A DNA stretch of 64,000 bases, taken from the NCBI RefSeq assembly GCF_030372765.1, contig NZ_JAUCMW010000017.1:1-64000 (forward strand). The letters are read 5' to 3'. Within the stretch, counting starts at the first letter, position 1. Each line of letters opens with the position of its first letter. This DNA comes from Labilibaculum sp. K2S (lineage in GTDB: Bacteria > Bacteroidota > Bacteroidia > Bacteroidales > Marinifilaceae). The position numbers were made by a program, and so were the translations under genes. The notes beneath the pieces are model-generated. The model was given only the letters and a program-made list of their open reading frames with translations. It ran no database searches and was not told the DNA's origin. This document shows, one piece after another, positions 19,147-28,829 of the stretch.

Positions 19147-20196
19147 TTATTTTACCACCTTTATTTTTGATCGGTTCCGAAGAGTTTCAAAGCCTTTTAC
19201 AACCAACCGATCTTTTTTCTCCAATCCGGAAATTACCTGAACTTCATTAGGATTTTCCAATCCAAATTCAATAACGCGCTCTTCTGCCAAGCCTTTGTTT
19301 ACAACAAAAACAGTGTTTCCTTTTTGCTTGTTCAGAATCACATCTTTCGGAATTACAATGGTCGAATCGGCTTTTGCAACTACAATTTCAGCTTTCGCAA
19401 ACATACCAGGGCGCAGCAATAGTTTAGAGTTGTCGATATTAATAACAGCTTTAAAAGATCTGGTTTCAGAATTGATAGCAGGCGATAATTGAGCCAGAAC
19501 GCCGTTTAATGTATCACCAGGAATGGTATAATTAATAATATTTACCTGTTGTCCTTTTTTGATCGAAGTCATATTTTTTTCAGCCAAATTAATCTCCATA
19601 TGAAGTTTGCTGTAATCCATGATGTTAAGCATGTCCGACGAGGCTTCAACCCGTGTATTATCGGTATAGTAGTTTAGATTGGTAATGATTCCGGAAAATG
19701 GAGCCTTCACGTTTAATTTCGCCAATCGAAATATGGCATCTTCGTAAGAATATTTGGCATTGATCAGGTCGATTTCGGCATTTTTCACTTCCGAAAGAGT
19801 AACGCCGCCTTTTTCATATAAGGATTGTTGTTTTTCGGATACTTGCTGAGATATCTCCAAGCGAAGTTCCAAAGACTTGATTTTAATGTTGTTCTCGTAT
19901 TCTTTATCTTCCAGAACGATTACATTGGTTCCCACTTTCACATAATCGCCCAAAGCAAATTGGCGACCGGTTGCAGGATTAATCTGCAAGTGGTATTTCC
20001 CGGACACTTCACTTTTTATTGCAACCGTTTTTATCGGATTCACGGTTCCTGTTGTACTAATGAATTTTTCAATACTCTTGGATGTGATTTCCTGAACCGA
20101 TACCTGAACAGCGATGTCTTTGTTTAGGTCAGTTTCCTTATCATTGCAAGCAGAAAATATTGCAATGCTTAGAATGAAAAATGCGATTCGTTTCAT
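19147..20196 (-). CDS. Periplasmic adaptor (membrane fusion) lipoprotein of the RND pump
   Basis: An HlyD/AcrA-type adaptor, about 349 residues from the chosen start. I use the ATG at 20196 because it puts a lipoprotein signal at the front (MKRIAFFILSIAIFSAC, lipobox FSAC); an upstream in-frame ATG at 20223 adds nine residues. It has the usual beta-barrel, lipoyl and short coiled-coil parts; the lipoyl half ends KLNVKAPFSGIITNLNYY. It links inner-membrane pump and outer-membrane channel. It stands between tolC and RND, the usual order for tripartite pumps. Confidence 0.9.
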   Translation of the reverse strand: MKRIAFFILSIAIFSACNDKETDLNKDIAVQVSVQEITSKSIEKFISTTGTVNPIKTVAIKSEVSGKYHLQINPATGRQFALGDYVKVGTNVIVLEDKEYENNIKIKSLELRLEISQQVSEKQQSLYEKGGVTLSEVKNAEIDLINAKYSYEDAIFRLAKLNVKAPFSGIITNLNYYTDNTRVEASSDMLNIMDYSKLHMEINLAEKNMTSIKKGQQVNIINYTIPGDTLNGVLAQLSPAINSETRSFKAVINIDNSKLLLRPGMFAKAEIVVAKADSTIVIPKDVILNKQKGNTVFVVNKGLAEERVIEFGLENPNEVQVISGLEKKDRLVVKGFETLRNRSKIKVVK

Positions 20197-20237
20197 ATTT
20201 ATGGACTTAGTATAGTATATCATGATTGAGTTTGTAT

Positions 20238-21740
20238 TTATTCAAGGATCAAATTTTCTTGCAATTCCTGTGGGACAAATGATCTGTCATTTTCAAAATC
20301 CCAAAGCGATTGTATTTTTAAATTCAACAACTCCAACTTATAGTTGATTAAAGAGTTAGCCAGGTTCATTTTCTTTTCGGATAACTGATTTTGAAAGCGT
20401 TCTAAATCAATACTGGTTAAATCACCGTTTCGGTATCTCTCTAAATTAATATCATAAGTTAGTTCTGCATTTTTTTGGTTTTGCTTGGAAATTTCGATTT
20501 GCTGAATCAAATTTTGAAGATTGCGATATATCTTCCGAATGTTGATGGTGATGTCATCGCGCAGGCTGTTTTTATCTATTTCGCGACTTTCTATTTCCAA
20601 TTGGGCCGCTCTGATACGCGCTTTTCTTTCTCCCCAATCAAATATTGGAACAGAAAAAGTGATTCCAACCCGTGGACTTCTGGTAGGTTTGTCGTAAACA
20701 TCTCCCAGATTTTCATTGTTTCCCATAATCCCAATCGAAAGGCTCACATTTCCTTTAAATTCGTTGGTTGCTGAGGTTTGGATCAAATCAAATTTGGCAT
20801 TGTTTAAGTCTATTTCTTTTTGTGTTAATTCCAATCTTTGTGTCAATCCGTTTTCAATGGCTTTCTCAAGATTTACAATTACAGGAACGTAATCAATATC
20901 CGTACTTACCGATACGTCATCGTATAGGGAGATTCCTAACAGAAATTTAAATTCATCCTTGGCATTTTCCAATTCTACACGATTATTATCGAGACTCGAT
21001 TTACTGGTTGCATAGTTTAATTCGGCCTGGTAAAGTTCTTCTTTCGCAGACAATCCACCTTCAACTTTACTTTCGATGATTTCTTTGCTTACTTTTTGGT
21101 TTTCAAACTCTTCTTCAGATATTTTCAAGGCCATTTGTTTCTGATAAATGGAATAAAAAGCTTGATTTACACGTCTTTCCATATTTAGTAATTGTATGGA
21201 GTAAGCCAAAGTCGCATTTTCAAGATTCAACTCATTTCGGGTCAAATCCATTTTGGTTTTATTAAAGGTGAACAGTGGCTGATCGTATTGTAAGTAAAGC
21301 GAGTTGTTGTATCCCGCATAATTTGAACTGCTGGCTTCAGAGTAATTGTCCTGATAGCCAAACTCATTTTGCAGTGACAATCTTCCATCAGTTAATTTGA
21401 TTGGCTGAGAAACGGTAAATGTTCCACTTGCTTTTTTATTTTCAGAAGTATTCCAGGTGGAAAAATATTCATTGTACGATTCTGTTTTGTCGTACGATAA
21501 TGGAGTAACCTCAAAGGAAAAACGAGAGCGTAAAGATGCCAGCTGGGCATTCAGTTGTTCTTTGTTTTGCTGCATGTTTATTCTCGATTTCTTAATGTCC
21601 GGACTATTTTCAAAGGCTATGAGAAGCGCCTCATCCAGAGTGATATTCTTCTGTGCCTGCGAGTATAAAGAACTGAATAGAATTGCTCCGGCACAGATAA
21701 ATATTCGTAACAATTTTTGTTGTGGTATAGTTGTGATCAT
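20238..21740 (-). CDS. TolC-family outer-membrane efflux channel
   Basis: A 500-residue protein with a signal peptide (RIFICAGAILFSSLYSQAQ) and two OEP repeats of long amphipathic helices, for example LTQKEIDLNNAKFDLIQ and QNQLSEKKMNLANSLINY. It forms the trimeric outer-membrane duct of the tripartite pump. It is encoded 14 bp upstream of the adaptor (42 bp with the preferred adaptor start) and 21 bp after the ABC permease gene, so ABC and RND parts share one transcript. Confidence 0.92.
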   Translation of the reverse strand: MITTIPQQKLLRIFICAGAILFSSLYSQAQKNITLDEALLIAFENSPDIKKSRINMQQNKEQLNAQLASLRSRFSFEVTPLSYDKTESYNEYFSTWNTSENKKASGTFTVSQPIKLTDGRLSLQNEFGYQDNYSEASSSNYAGYNNSLYLQYDQPLFTFNKTKMDLTRNELNLENATLAYSIQLLNMERRVNQAFYSIYQKQMALKISEEEFENQKVSKEIIESKVEGGLSAKEELYQAELNYATSKSSLDNNRVELENAKDEFKFLLGISLYDDVSVSTDIDYVPVIVNLEKAIENGLTQRLELTQKEIDLNNAKFDLIQTSATNEFKGNVSLSIGIMGNNENLGDVYDKPTRSPRVGITFSVPIFDWGERKARIRAAQLEIESREIDKNSLRDDITINIRKIYRNLQNLIQQIEISKQNQKNAELTYDINLERYRNGDLTSIDLERFQNQLSEKKMNLANSLINYKLELLNLKIQSLWDFENDRSFVPQELQENLILE

Positions 21741-21761
21741 GCCTTATATAGTTTGTATATT

Positions 21762-24700
21762 TTATTTGTTTTCAACCCATTTAATTGCATCTGCAAAGAG
21801 AAAAGAGCCTGCCGATTTGTTGTTCAGTTCTACTTTCGCATTTTCAGGTGTGATAAAGAAAGTGCCCAGGTAATTCCAGCCATTTTCCAGTTCCTGATCA
21901 CTTTTATTGATTTCTTCCACTCCTGATTCATGATATACTTTAAAATTATAATCCGTTTTTTTCTGTTGTCCTCTTCGTCTTCCCCATTGTTCAATTTTTT
22001 CGATATGACAGTAAACATCGTATTGCGCGCTGTTTTTCAGTTCTGCAGTCCAAATTGCCGAACGTTCACCTTGTCCGGATTTCGTGAAAAGTGCAGATCT
22101 TACATATTTTCCGAAAAAGCCGGAACGTAAAACATTTTTCCATTCATTAGGTGGATTCCATGTGCGCAATCTCGAATATTCATGCTCAGTAACCCGTTTG
22201 TCATCCATCCATTGTTTCAAATAACTTTTGTTTGAGACCTGTACATATTCAAAGCCTTTATCCTCGTTATCAACTACAAATTCATTCGCGGCTAAAATCC
22301 CGTCAAAGGCTTCACAAGCTTTTATATCATTAAAGAAATTGCTTTTTTTAGTTTCATCAAACGAACTAAAATCATAAACTAAACTATTGGGAAGATTCTC
22401 TGAGATATGTGTTGATACATTCATTCTGCTTGGTTGCGAAGGGAATACAAATCCTACTTCGAGAGCTGAATTCGCCGGAACAAAAATTGTTTTTGTAAAA
22501 GGAGGTTTTTCTTCCTCTGGATTTCTTCGGTTTCGTCTTCTGTTTTGATCATTTAGTTCAATGCTAACCGAAACAATTCCATCTACCGATTCCGGATTTG
22601 AGATTTTGTATCGAATTTGGTATTTAATGTGATCATCTTCTTTCACCTTGTAGGTTTGCAGATCTTTAATTAAAAAGCCAGGTAATTTGTTTGTTGTATA
22701 CCAGTTTTTCACATCGGCACGAATCGATTCGCCGTTGTTTGCTATAAGCAGACTATCAAAACTGGCAAAGCTAAATTTCCGATGAAGGTTTTCTTCGACA
22801 TAACTTTTTAGCAGGGAATTAAACTTGTCTTCCCCGTATCGGGCTTTAAAAATAGAGAAGAGATGAATTCCTTTTACTCTGAAAATATCATTTAAGTAGA
22901 TCTGTTCATCATCGTCTTTGGATGCTTCAATACCCGATTTTGTGATGTCTGTTAATGAAGCTTTTTTTAGTTCAAGATTAATGCGCTCTTCTTTACTGAT
23001 TCCATCGAATTGCCATCGGTTTTGTGATTGAGAACCTGCATTTTTTTCTTTCAGATAAACACCCAAAGCAATATTCAAAGCCGGAAATTCCTGCGAATAC
23101 ATCTGGGTTGAGTAGCCATAGTAGTTGGGGAAAGGAGAATAGGTATTTCTATCAACATTATCGAATTGATACCATTCTGTTGCAGAAGGCATAAAATTTG
23201 CGCGTACAAATCTTTTAAAAATACGAGCCTGCAGTTCTTCGTCCGAGACTTCTTCATTATCCCGCTTCATTCTTTTTTCGAATCGGTTCTTTCGCATTTT
23301 AAAATCAGTTTCCTCCATCACAACTCCCTTTTCAGGATAAAAAATGATTTCGGGCTGCACGGCATCACTGCTTATCGACCAAATGTGTTTATCCAATGCA
23401 AATTGAATAGGTACTTCGGCTAAAGCGAATCGTTTGAACGGATATTCCAGATCTATCTGGGTTTCGTACTCATTTTTTAATTCCCGGATTAAAGAAGGCA
23501 AACTATCCTGAATCACATCAAAATGCTTCAGGAAAAATTCATTTCCCCGAATACTGTAAATTGAATATTCAACGGAATCGACTTGAATGCTGTGCTTTAG
23601 ATAATCACCAATCAGTAAACTAATTTTGGGTAAGGCCGATTCCAGATGAAATTCAAAAACTCCATCTTCAACTTTTGTTACTTCTCCCTGCGAAACGGGA
23701 ATCAGATTATTCGATGTTTGAACTTTTAGGGTGTAGTTTGTGAAATCGGGCGAATGCAAAGCTGGATTACTGGAGGCATATCCAACTCCTGCAATTGGAT
23801 ACCATAGGGCATCGCTGGTGAGACATACAAAATTATCTTTCAGGTAAGAGAACCGCTTACGAATTCGAAACATTTCTGCTGTAAAATTGTCTTCGGTTAA
23901 TTCAGGATTTAAATCCAAAAAATGAGTTCTTTCATCTATCGATCCACTGTAAGTAATATCGAATTTTGTGCTCTCATTTTTTAGCAAATGTTGGCCGGGA
24001 ACAATTTTCAGCAGATGAGTTTGTCTTGTAAAATCCAGATTCTTACCATTCTGAAGAACAGCACTTACTTTTAAATCAGGATTTAAACTGAAAAGAAGGG
24101 TGTCTAAATCTGAACCAGAGTTATTGCAAATTTCAAGCCTGACTTTCACAGCTATTTCTTCACCTGTATGAGTGAGATCTATATTGCAGGAGGTAACTTC
24201 CGGTTTCGGGAATGTAGCATATTTGTTATTCAGAGCAATCATTTCGTTTCTAAACGCCTGATTGTCGATATTAATATCAATGTATTTCTTTGTTAGTAAT
24301 CCCCCAATCAGAAAACTGAATAAAGCCAAATAAATAGGCAGTGAAACTAATCTTTTCGATTGAGGCAAGCGATTTAATTTGGATATGGTGAAGAGGATAA
24401 AGCCGATCCCCAGGAAAAAATAAATTCCCCGGTGAATAGCTACTTCTTTTAAATTTCCAAATCCACCAATGGTTGAATTCATCATTGGTACCTGGTAGGC
24501 AATGTAATCGAACAAATGATAGAATTTGGTATTTAAGTAGAAGATACTTAGAGCAATGTATCCTAACAGAATGATGAAAGTAATGGCTTGATTTTTCAAA
24601 ATAATCATTAAAAAGAAAGCCAAACCGAGAATGTAAACAAGTGTAGGTATTGATATTAAGAGTGGATAGTAAAATACCACCCATGCACTTTGTGAAGAAT

Positions 24701-25112
24701 CCTTACTTAAAAAAGAGAAACCAATTCCCATTAATAAAATGATGAAATTGAGGATGACGAAAACGCTTATGATTCCGAGAGTCTTTCCCAAAATATATTC
24801 ACTGTTGGTCATCGATCGGGCATAGATTACTTCGACGGTATCGTTTTTACTGTCTTGTTTCAGAAATTCAGAGGCCAAAAATACGGCAACAATGGCCTGA
24901 CCCAAATTTAGAATAATCAGATTGGCATAAGGAATTGCGGCAGGGAGTGCGCGGTAGATCCAAGGCGCTCCGCTATTTTCTACAAAGGCAGCAACATTAA
25001 AAATTCCAATAAACAGGACAGAGAGTCCGGCAAATATTCTAAAAAACCAGGATCGAAGAAGAGTTCTGGTTTCGTACTTGGCTACAGTGCGTATAGTGTT
25101 GAGAGAGATCAT
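21762..25112 (-). CDS. ABC permease fused to an M1-peptidase-like periplasmic domain lacking its zinc motif
   Basis: 1116 residues. The first ~270 are an ABC-2 type permease with about seven helices (WFFRIFAGLSVLFIGIFNVA onward). The remainder is periplasmic and laid out like an M1 aminopeptidase: an N-terminal beta sandwich from about 290 and a central region around PYKRFALAEVP-like and YSPFPNYYGY segments. No HExxH motif is present anywhere, so peptidase activity is unlikely. The domain is probably a substrate-binding or docking part. The C-terminus has a beta domain of unknown type. It is 9 bp downstream of the ABC ATPase gene, its obvious partner. Related permease-M1 fusions occur in Bacteroidota. 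Confidence 0.82.
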   Translation of the reverse strand: MISLNTIRTVAKYETRTLLRSWFFRIFAGLSVLFIGIFNVAAFVENSGAPWIYRALPAAIPYANLIILNLGQAIVAVFLASEFLKQDSKNDTVEVIYARSMTNSEYILGKTLGIISVFVILNFIILLMGIGFSFLSKDSSQSAWVVFYYPLLISIPTLVYILGLAFFLMIILKNQAITFIILLGYIALSIFYLNTKFYHLFDYIAYQVPMMNSTIGGFGNLKEVAIHRGIYFFLGIGFILFTISKLNRLPQSKRLVSLPIYLALFSFLIGGLLTKKYIDINIDNQAFRNEMIALNNKYATFPKPEVTSCNIDLTHTGEEIAVKVRLEICNNSGSDLDTLLFSLNPDLKVSAVLQNGKNLDFTRQTHLLKIVPGQHLLKNESTKFDITYSGSIDERTHFLDLNPELTEDNFTAEMFRIRKRFSYLKDNFVCLTSDALWYPIAGVGYASSNPALHSPDFTNYTLKVQTSNNLIPVSQGEVTKVEDGVFEFHLESALPKISLLIGDYLKHSIQVDSVEYSIYSIRGNEFFLKHFDVIQDSLPSLIRELKNEYETQIDLEYPFKRFALAEVPIQFALDKHIWSISSDAVQPEIIFYPEKGVVMEETDFKMRKNRFEKRMKRDNEEVSDEELQARIFKRFVRANFMPSATEWYQFDNVDRNTYSPFPNYYGYSTQMYSQEFPALNIALGVYLKEKNAGSQSQNRWQFDGISKEERINLELKKASLTDITKSGIEASKDDDEQIYLNDIFRVKGIHLFSIFKARYGEDKFNSLLKSYVEENLHRKFSFASFDSLLIANNGESIRADVKNWYTTNKLPGFLIKDLQTYKVKEDDHIKYQIRYKISNPESVDGIVSVSIELNDQNRRRNRRNPEEEKPPFTKTIFVPANSALEVGFVFPSQPSRMNVSTHISENLPNSLVYDFSSFDETKKSNFFNDIKACEAFDGILAANEFVVDNEDKGFEYVQVSNKSYLKQWMDDKRVTEHEYSRLRTWNPPNEWKNVLRSGFFGKYVRSALFTKSGQGERSAIWTAELKNSAQYDVYCHIEKIEQWGRRRGQQKKTDYNFKVYHESGVEEINKSDQELENGWNYLGTFFITPENAKVELNNKSAGSFLFADAIKWVENK

Positions 25113-25121
25113 TTTAAATTG

Positions 25122-26006
25122 CTAGATTAGTGCCGAAGATATTTCCATGAAATAAACGTATGCATGTTCCAGATTTGGTTCCAGCTCAATTGCATTGGTA
25201 AATTGACTGCCGTCTCCAATTAATTGAACTTCCCAACCTTCTTGAGTTGGAATCGTTGAAACTACAGGGTATTTATCTTTAATCAGATCGTATTCATAGC
25301 CAGATGTATTCACCTGCCAAACATGTCCGCGGGCTTTTTCAATAAGAGCTTCAGGTGTTCCTTTAAAAGCAACTTGTCCGTTGTTAAGCAAGGCCAGATT
25401 GTTGCAAACACTTGAAATATCTCCTACAATATGGGTTGATAAAATAATGATCACATCTTGCTGGCTCAGCTCCGATAATATATTCCGAAACCGAATTCGT
25501 TCTTCCGGATCAAGACCGGTTGTTGGTTCATCAACTACGATAATTTTTGGATTCCCAATCAAGGTTTGCGCAATTCCCAATCTTCGTTTCATACCTCCGG
25601 AGAGTTTATTAGCATCCCGTTCCCGAACATCAAATAAACCAACCTTGTCAAGCCATTCATCAACTTTATCTCTTCTTATGCTTTTGTTTTTTATTCCGGA
25701 AAGTGAGGCTGCATAATCTAAAAACTCCCATGTTTTCAGTTTTGAGAAAAAACGAAAATCCTGTGGCAGATAGCCCAATATACTTCTAATTTCTTTTCGG
25801 TTTTTTTCCAAATCAAACGAATCAATGGAAACAGAGCCCATACTAGGTTTCATTAAAGTCACCAAAATTCTCATTAAACTTGATTTCCCCGCACCATTTG
25901 GACCCAGTAGCCCAAACATTCCGGTACCAATTTCCAGATTTACATCGTCCAGCGCTTTTTTTCCGTTGGGGTAAATTTTACTTAGTTCCTGAATATTGAT
26001 CTGCAT
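25122..26006 (-). CDS. ABC transporter ATP-binding protein, first gene of the efflux operon
   Basis: A 294-residue cytosolic NBD with Walker A GPNGAGKSS, signature LSGGMKRRLG and Walker B IIVVDEPTTGLD followed by the H-loop STHIVGD. It is a clear paralogue of the NBD at the end of the fused RND-ABC protein (shared runs GLLGPNGAGKS and EERIRFRN/RERIRFRN). It energises the permease encoded 9 bp downstream. As first gene of the leftward operon, its promoter lies in 26007-26270, shared with the divergent rhodanese gene. Confidence 0.93.
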   Translation of the reverse strand: MQINIQELSKIYPNGKKALDDVNLEIGTGMFGLLGPNGAGKSSLMRILVTLMKPSMGSVSIDSFDLEKNRKEIRSILGYLPQDFRFFSKLKTWEFLDYAASLSGIKNKSIRRDKVDEWLDKVGLFDVRERDANKLSGGMKRRLGIAQTLIGNPKIIVVDEPTTGLDPEERIRFRNILSELSQQDVIIILSTHIVGDISSVCNNLALLNNGQVAFKGTPEALIEKARGHVWQVNTSGYEYDLIKDKYPVVSTIPTQEGWEVQLIGDGSQFTNAIELEPNLEHAYVYFMEISSALI

Positions 26007-26270
26007 CTGTTTTTTTTGGTTTCAGAGTAAATACGCTAGAATAATCTTAGACAATAAATAGTTGATAAGGTTTAAATAAATTTTTGTCTATCTACCAAAT
26101 TTACAATTTATGCTTAGTAATACTTGCTCCTCAATTCGTTTTTCGATAAACAGGATAGTTTACCTGTTCTACACAAAGTATGAGACAAGAAATGCGAACA
26201 ATAGGTTACAGATTTTATCAAATCATTTCATTATCTTTATTAAGATTAATAACAGATAAGCAAAGTGGCA

Positions 26271-26624
26271 ATGGGAGTTTTTTTTAATAATGATTCATCG
26301 GATAAGCTGGAATATACACCATTGGAATTGGTGCAGGAAATGGAGAAAAGGAAAGATCTTTTGATGCTTGATGTGCGTGAACACACAGAGGTACAAATTT
26401 GTCACTTGAAAGATGCAATGCATGTTCCTATGGGGCAAATTCCCAATAGACTGGAAGATTTGCCTAAGAACAAGGATTTGATTGTGTTTTGTCACATGGG
26501 AGTGCGTAGCAAGCAGGTGATGAATTATTTGCGAAAAAATGGGTTTTCCCGTGTTTTTAATTTAAAAGGAGGTATTGATCGTTGGTCGGTTGAGGTAGAT
26601 CCAAAGATTCAGAGATATCGATAA
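26271..26624 (+). CDS. Single-domain rhodanese, paralogue B
   Basis: 118 residues from the ATG at 26271; a GTG at 26265 is less likely because MGVFFNND aligns with MFFFKNND of the other copy. The active loop is CHMGVR with Cys74, at exactly the same residue as in the rhodanese at 9682-10044. It is cytoplasmic. It is divergent from the efflux operon and may share its regulation. The pair brackets 16 kb of export genes, which suggests an old duplication or a functional link to sulfur or redox stress; the link is inference. Confidence 0.88.
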   Translation: MGVFFNNDSSDKLEYTPLELVQEMEKRKDLLMLDVREHTEVQICHLKDAMHVPMGQIPNRLEDLPKNKDLIVFCHMGVRSKQVMNYLRKNGFSRVFNLKGGIDRWSVEVDPKIQRYR

Positions 26625-26639
26625 AGTATACATTTTAAG

Positions 26640-26672
26640 GAGCCTCATTCATAATTGAAATGAGGCTCTTTC
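26640..26672. terminator. Hairpin between converging rhodanese and exported-protein genes
   Basis: A 10-bp perfect stem (gagcctcatt / aatgaggctc, 26640-26649 with 26659-26668) followed by a short pyrimidine run. It lies between the stops at 26624 and 26687, so it can end transcription from both sides. Confidence 0.75.
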
Positions 26673-26686
26673 ATATGCTGTGGTTT

Positions 26687-28825
26687 CTATTTTATAAATA
26701 TGCTTTGTTTGAGAACAATAGGTTCACCATTTTCAGAAATTCCTTCAACAATTAATTCATACTCACCTTTCACATCACTTGCTGTAAATTCTAACTTAAA
26801 ATCCTGTTCTTTGCTCAGTGTTATATTTGGCTCCCAGAGTAAATCCGTTCTGAAATCGGGCATAAATTTATCAGAAGAATTCGGTTTGTTAGCTAAAGAA
26901 TAACTTGATGTGAATAAAGGCAGATAATATCGTTCTGTGTTTATTGGCAATTGGTCTATCTTACAATCTTTATCTTTGGAAATAGCGTGTATGATACCGT
27001 AAAAGTGGGATTTTCCATAAAAATATTCATATGGCATTACCTCAATCCTGTCAATTTCAGAGGGTCTTTTGTTTAGAATAATTCTAGGGTTGGATATAAT
27101 TAATCCATCGTAAAGAATTAAAGGAGCAGGCTTCATAACTTTTAATTGGTCAGGACTATATACATTGAAAAAGGTTTCTTTTTTTTGGTAACTAATTTTA
27201 ACGGAAGAAATAAATTCATGGAAGTATTCCTCCAAAGAGTCAAGACGAATAAAGTTGTCGATTTTCATTGAAGAATATGGTTTCCCAAAGAAGTTATTCT
27301 CTCCTCGATACAAGCATGTATCTTTTAATTCTGCATAAGTTTTCTGATTATAGATGGTTCTGATTCTATAACTTTCATAAAGCTTTTTTAGAAAGTCTAA
27401 TTGGTCTTTATTTAGATCAGATTTTTTCCATTGTACAGATGCAAAACCTTTTTGGTTGAATTTTTCTTTTAGTTGGATAGAGCATTCTTCGAATTTATTA
27501 TCGTTAAGTTGAATTGAAATATCATGCAATCCTTTTTTTAATGGAAGCTGAAAGAAAAATTTACCATCTTGATTTGTTCTAAATGTACTTATATCAGCAT
27601 ATTCACCAATTTTTGACAGGTAAACATTTTTATTGGTAATAGCTTCTTTTGTTTTGTGACTTTTTATTTGCCCTTCCAAGATATAGGCTTCCTCTTCAGG
27701 ATACTGACTTGGATTAACTAAATAATTGGGGTTACTATGTAAGTATAAGGATTTAAGTCCATCTTTTGAAATCCAATCTTGTTCCGGTATTTTACTGAGT
27801 TGTTCAAAATAGCTACTCATTGAAGCACCAAAATTAGAGTAGACATTGAAGAATTCAATAATATTAGCCGATGTATGAAAAGGTTCTTTTAATTTGATAC
27901 TTGCTGAGAGATATAATAATTCAGTTTTTTTTGTAAAATCCTTACTTGTAAGATTCAGCTGAACTTTCTCTCGGGGAGAGACAGTAATACGTGGATTTTC
28001 AAAAAATACTCCTTTGTTGTTACTTGCTAAATGAAAGACAGCTTCTGTTAAAATCTCTCCATCTGGATTTTTAACACAGATTCCATAACTTGGAGAGTTT
28101 AATTCTTTTTTATGAATTCTAAATTCCCAATTGTTATTTGTTAACTCAAATGATTGATCTACAATATTTCCTTTATTCGAAAAGATTTGAAATTTAAGTC
28201 CTTTGTCAGGAACTGATGAAGCATCGTTTGATGAAACTGTAAAACGGATGTATCGATCCAGATCTTCAACTGAAGAAGTAATTGTATATGGTTTCTTCTC
28301 TGTTGTATTGCTTTTAGTTCGCAACACAGTTCGGTCATTATCTTTCAAATCATAGAATTGAGTTGATCCGTTTGTAATTTTTTGGTTGTCGATACTATTT
28401 TCTGCAAGCTTGTAATTGTTAAAAACAAAAATAGGTGTTACACTTGTTAACTCTTTTGAAGTTGAGTTCATCCAATGCGTATAGGCATTAATGGCGTAGT
28501 TTCCGGTTGATAATTGATCTGTTATTAAAAAACCACCAGCCCCCATTCCTTGATTCAGGATTATTTTTTCCTGAGCAACAGCATAGCCATTTTCGTCTAT
28601 TAACTCCAGGTAAGCAACTTTACTTAAACCGGACAGTTTCTGTGTGACAGAATTGATACAATACAATTTAAATAGGACTGATTCTCCGGCAAGAAATATA
28701 TTTTTTTGAATGTGAACATGAATTTTTTCACTTTCATGGCTAATATTTTCGCCCTTGCTTGCAAAATTAATTGCTTGGGAGGCTATTATAATAAGAACTA
28801 TATATATAGATATTTTATTTTTCAT
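26687..28825 (-). CDS. Large exported macroglobulin-like protein of a TonB receptor operon
   Basis: About 712 residues from the ATG at 28825, which gives a signal peptide (MKNKISIYIVLIIIASQAIN). The longer frame up to 28966 overlaps the receptor gene and starts without one. An N-terminal domain around HVHIQKNIFLAGESVLFKLY resembles the MG-type beta domain of bacterial macroglobulin-like proteins. A later part (ILEGQIKSHKTKEAITNKNV) resembles a carboxypeptidase-regulatory beta domain. It has no thioester CxEQ motif. It begins 4 bp after the TonB receptor, so the two are probably made together. It likely assists capture or handling of the receptor's ligand at the cell surface or in the periplasm. 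The function is unproven. Confidence 0.72.
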   Translation of the reverse strand: MKNKISIYIVLIIIASQAINFASKGENISHESEKIHVHIQKNIFLAGESVLFKLYCINSVTQKLSGLSKVAYLELIDENGYAVAQEKIILNQGMGAGGFLITDQLSTGNYAINAYTHWMNSTSKELTSVTPIFVFNNYKLAENSIDNQKITNGSTQFYDLKDNDRTVLRTKSNTTEKKPYTITSSVEDLDRYIRFTVSSNDASSVPDKGLKFQIFSNKGNIVDQSFELTNNNWEFRIHKKELNSPSYGICVKNPDGEILTEAVFHLASNNKGVFFENPRITVSPREKVQLNLTSKDFTKKTELLYLSASIKLKEPFHTSANIIEFFNVYSNFGASMSSYFEQLSKIPEQDWISKDGLKSLYLHSNPNYLVNPSQYPEEEAYILEGQIKSHKTKEAITNKNVYLSKIGEYADISTFRTNQDGKFFFQLPLKKGLHDISIQLNDNKFEECSIQLKEKFNQKGFASVQWKKSDLNKDQLDFLKKLYESYRIRTIYNQKTYAELKDTCLYRGENNFFGKPYSSMKIDNFIRLDSLEEYFHEFISSVKISYQKKETFFNVYSPDQLKVMKPAPLILYDGLIISNPRIILNKRPSEIDRIEVMPYEYFYGKSHFYGIIHAISKDKDCKIDQLPINTERYYLPLFTSSYSLANKPNSSDKFMPDFRTDLLWEPNITLSKEQDFKLEFTASDVKGEYELIVEGISENGEPIVLKQSIFIK

Positions 28826-28829
28826 AGCT

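Noticed and set aside
21762..25112. Active M1 aminopeptidase
   Set aside because: No HExxH zinc-binding motif in the whole protein, so catalytic function was not assigned.
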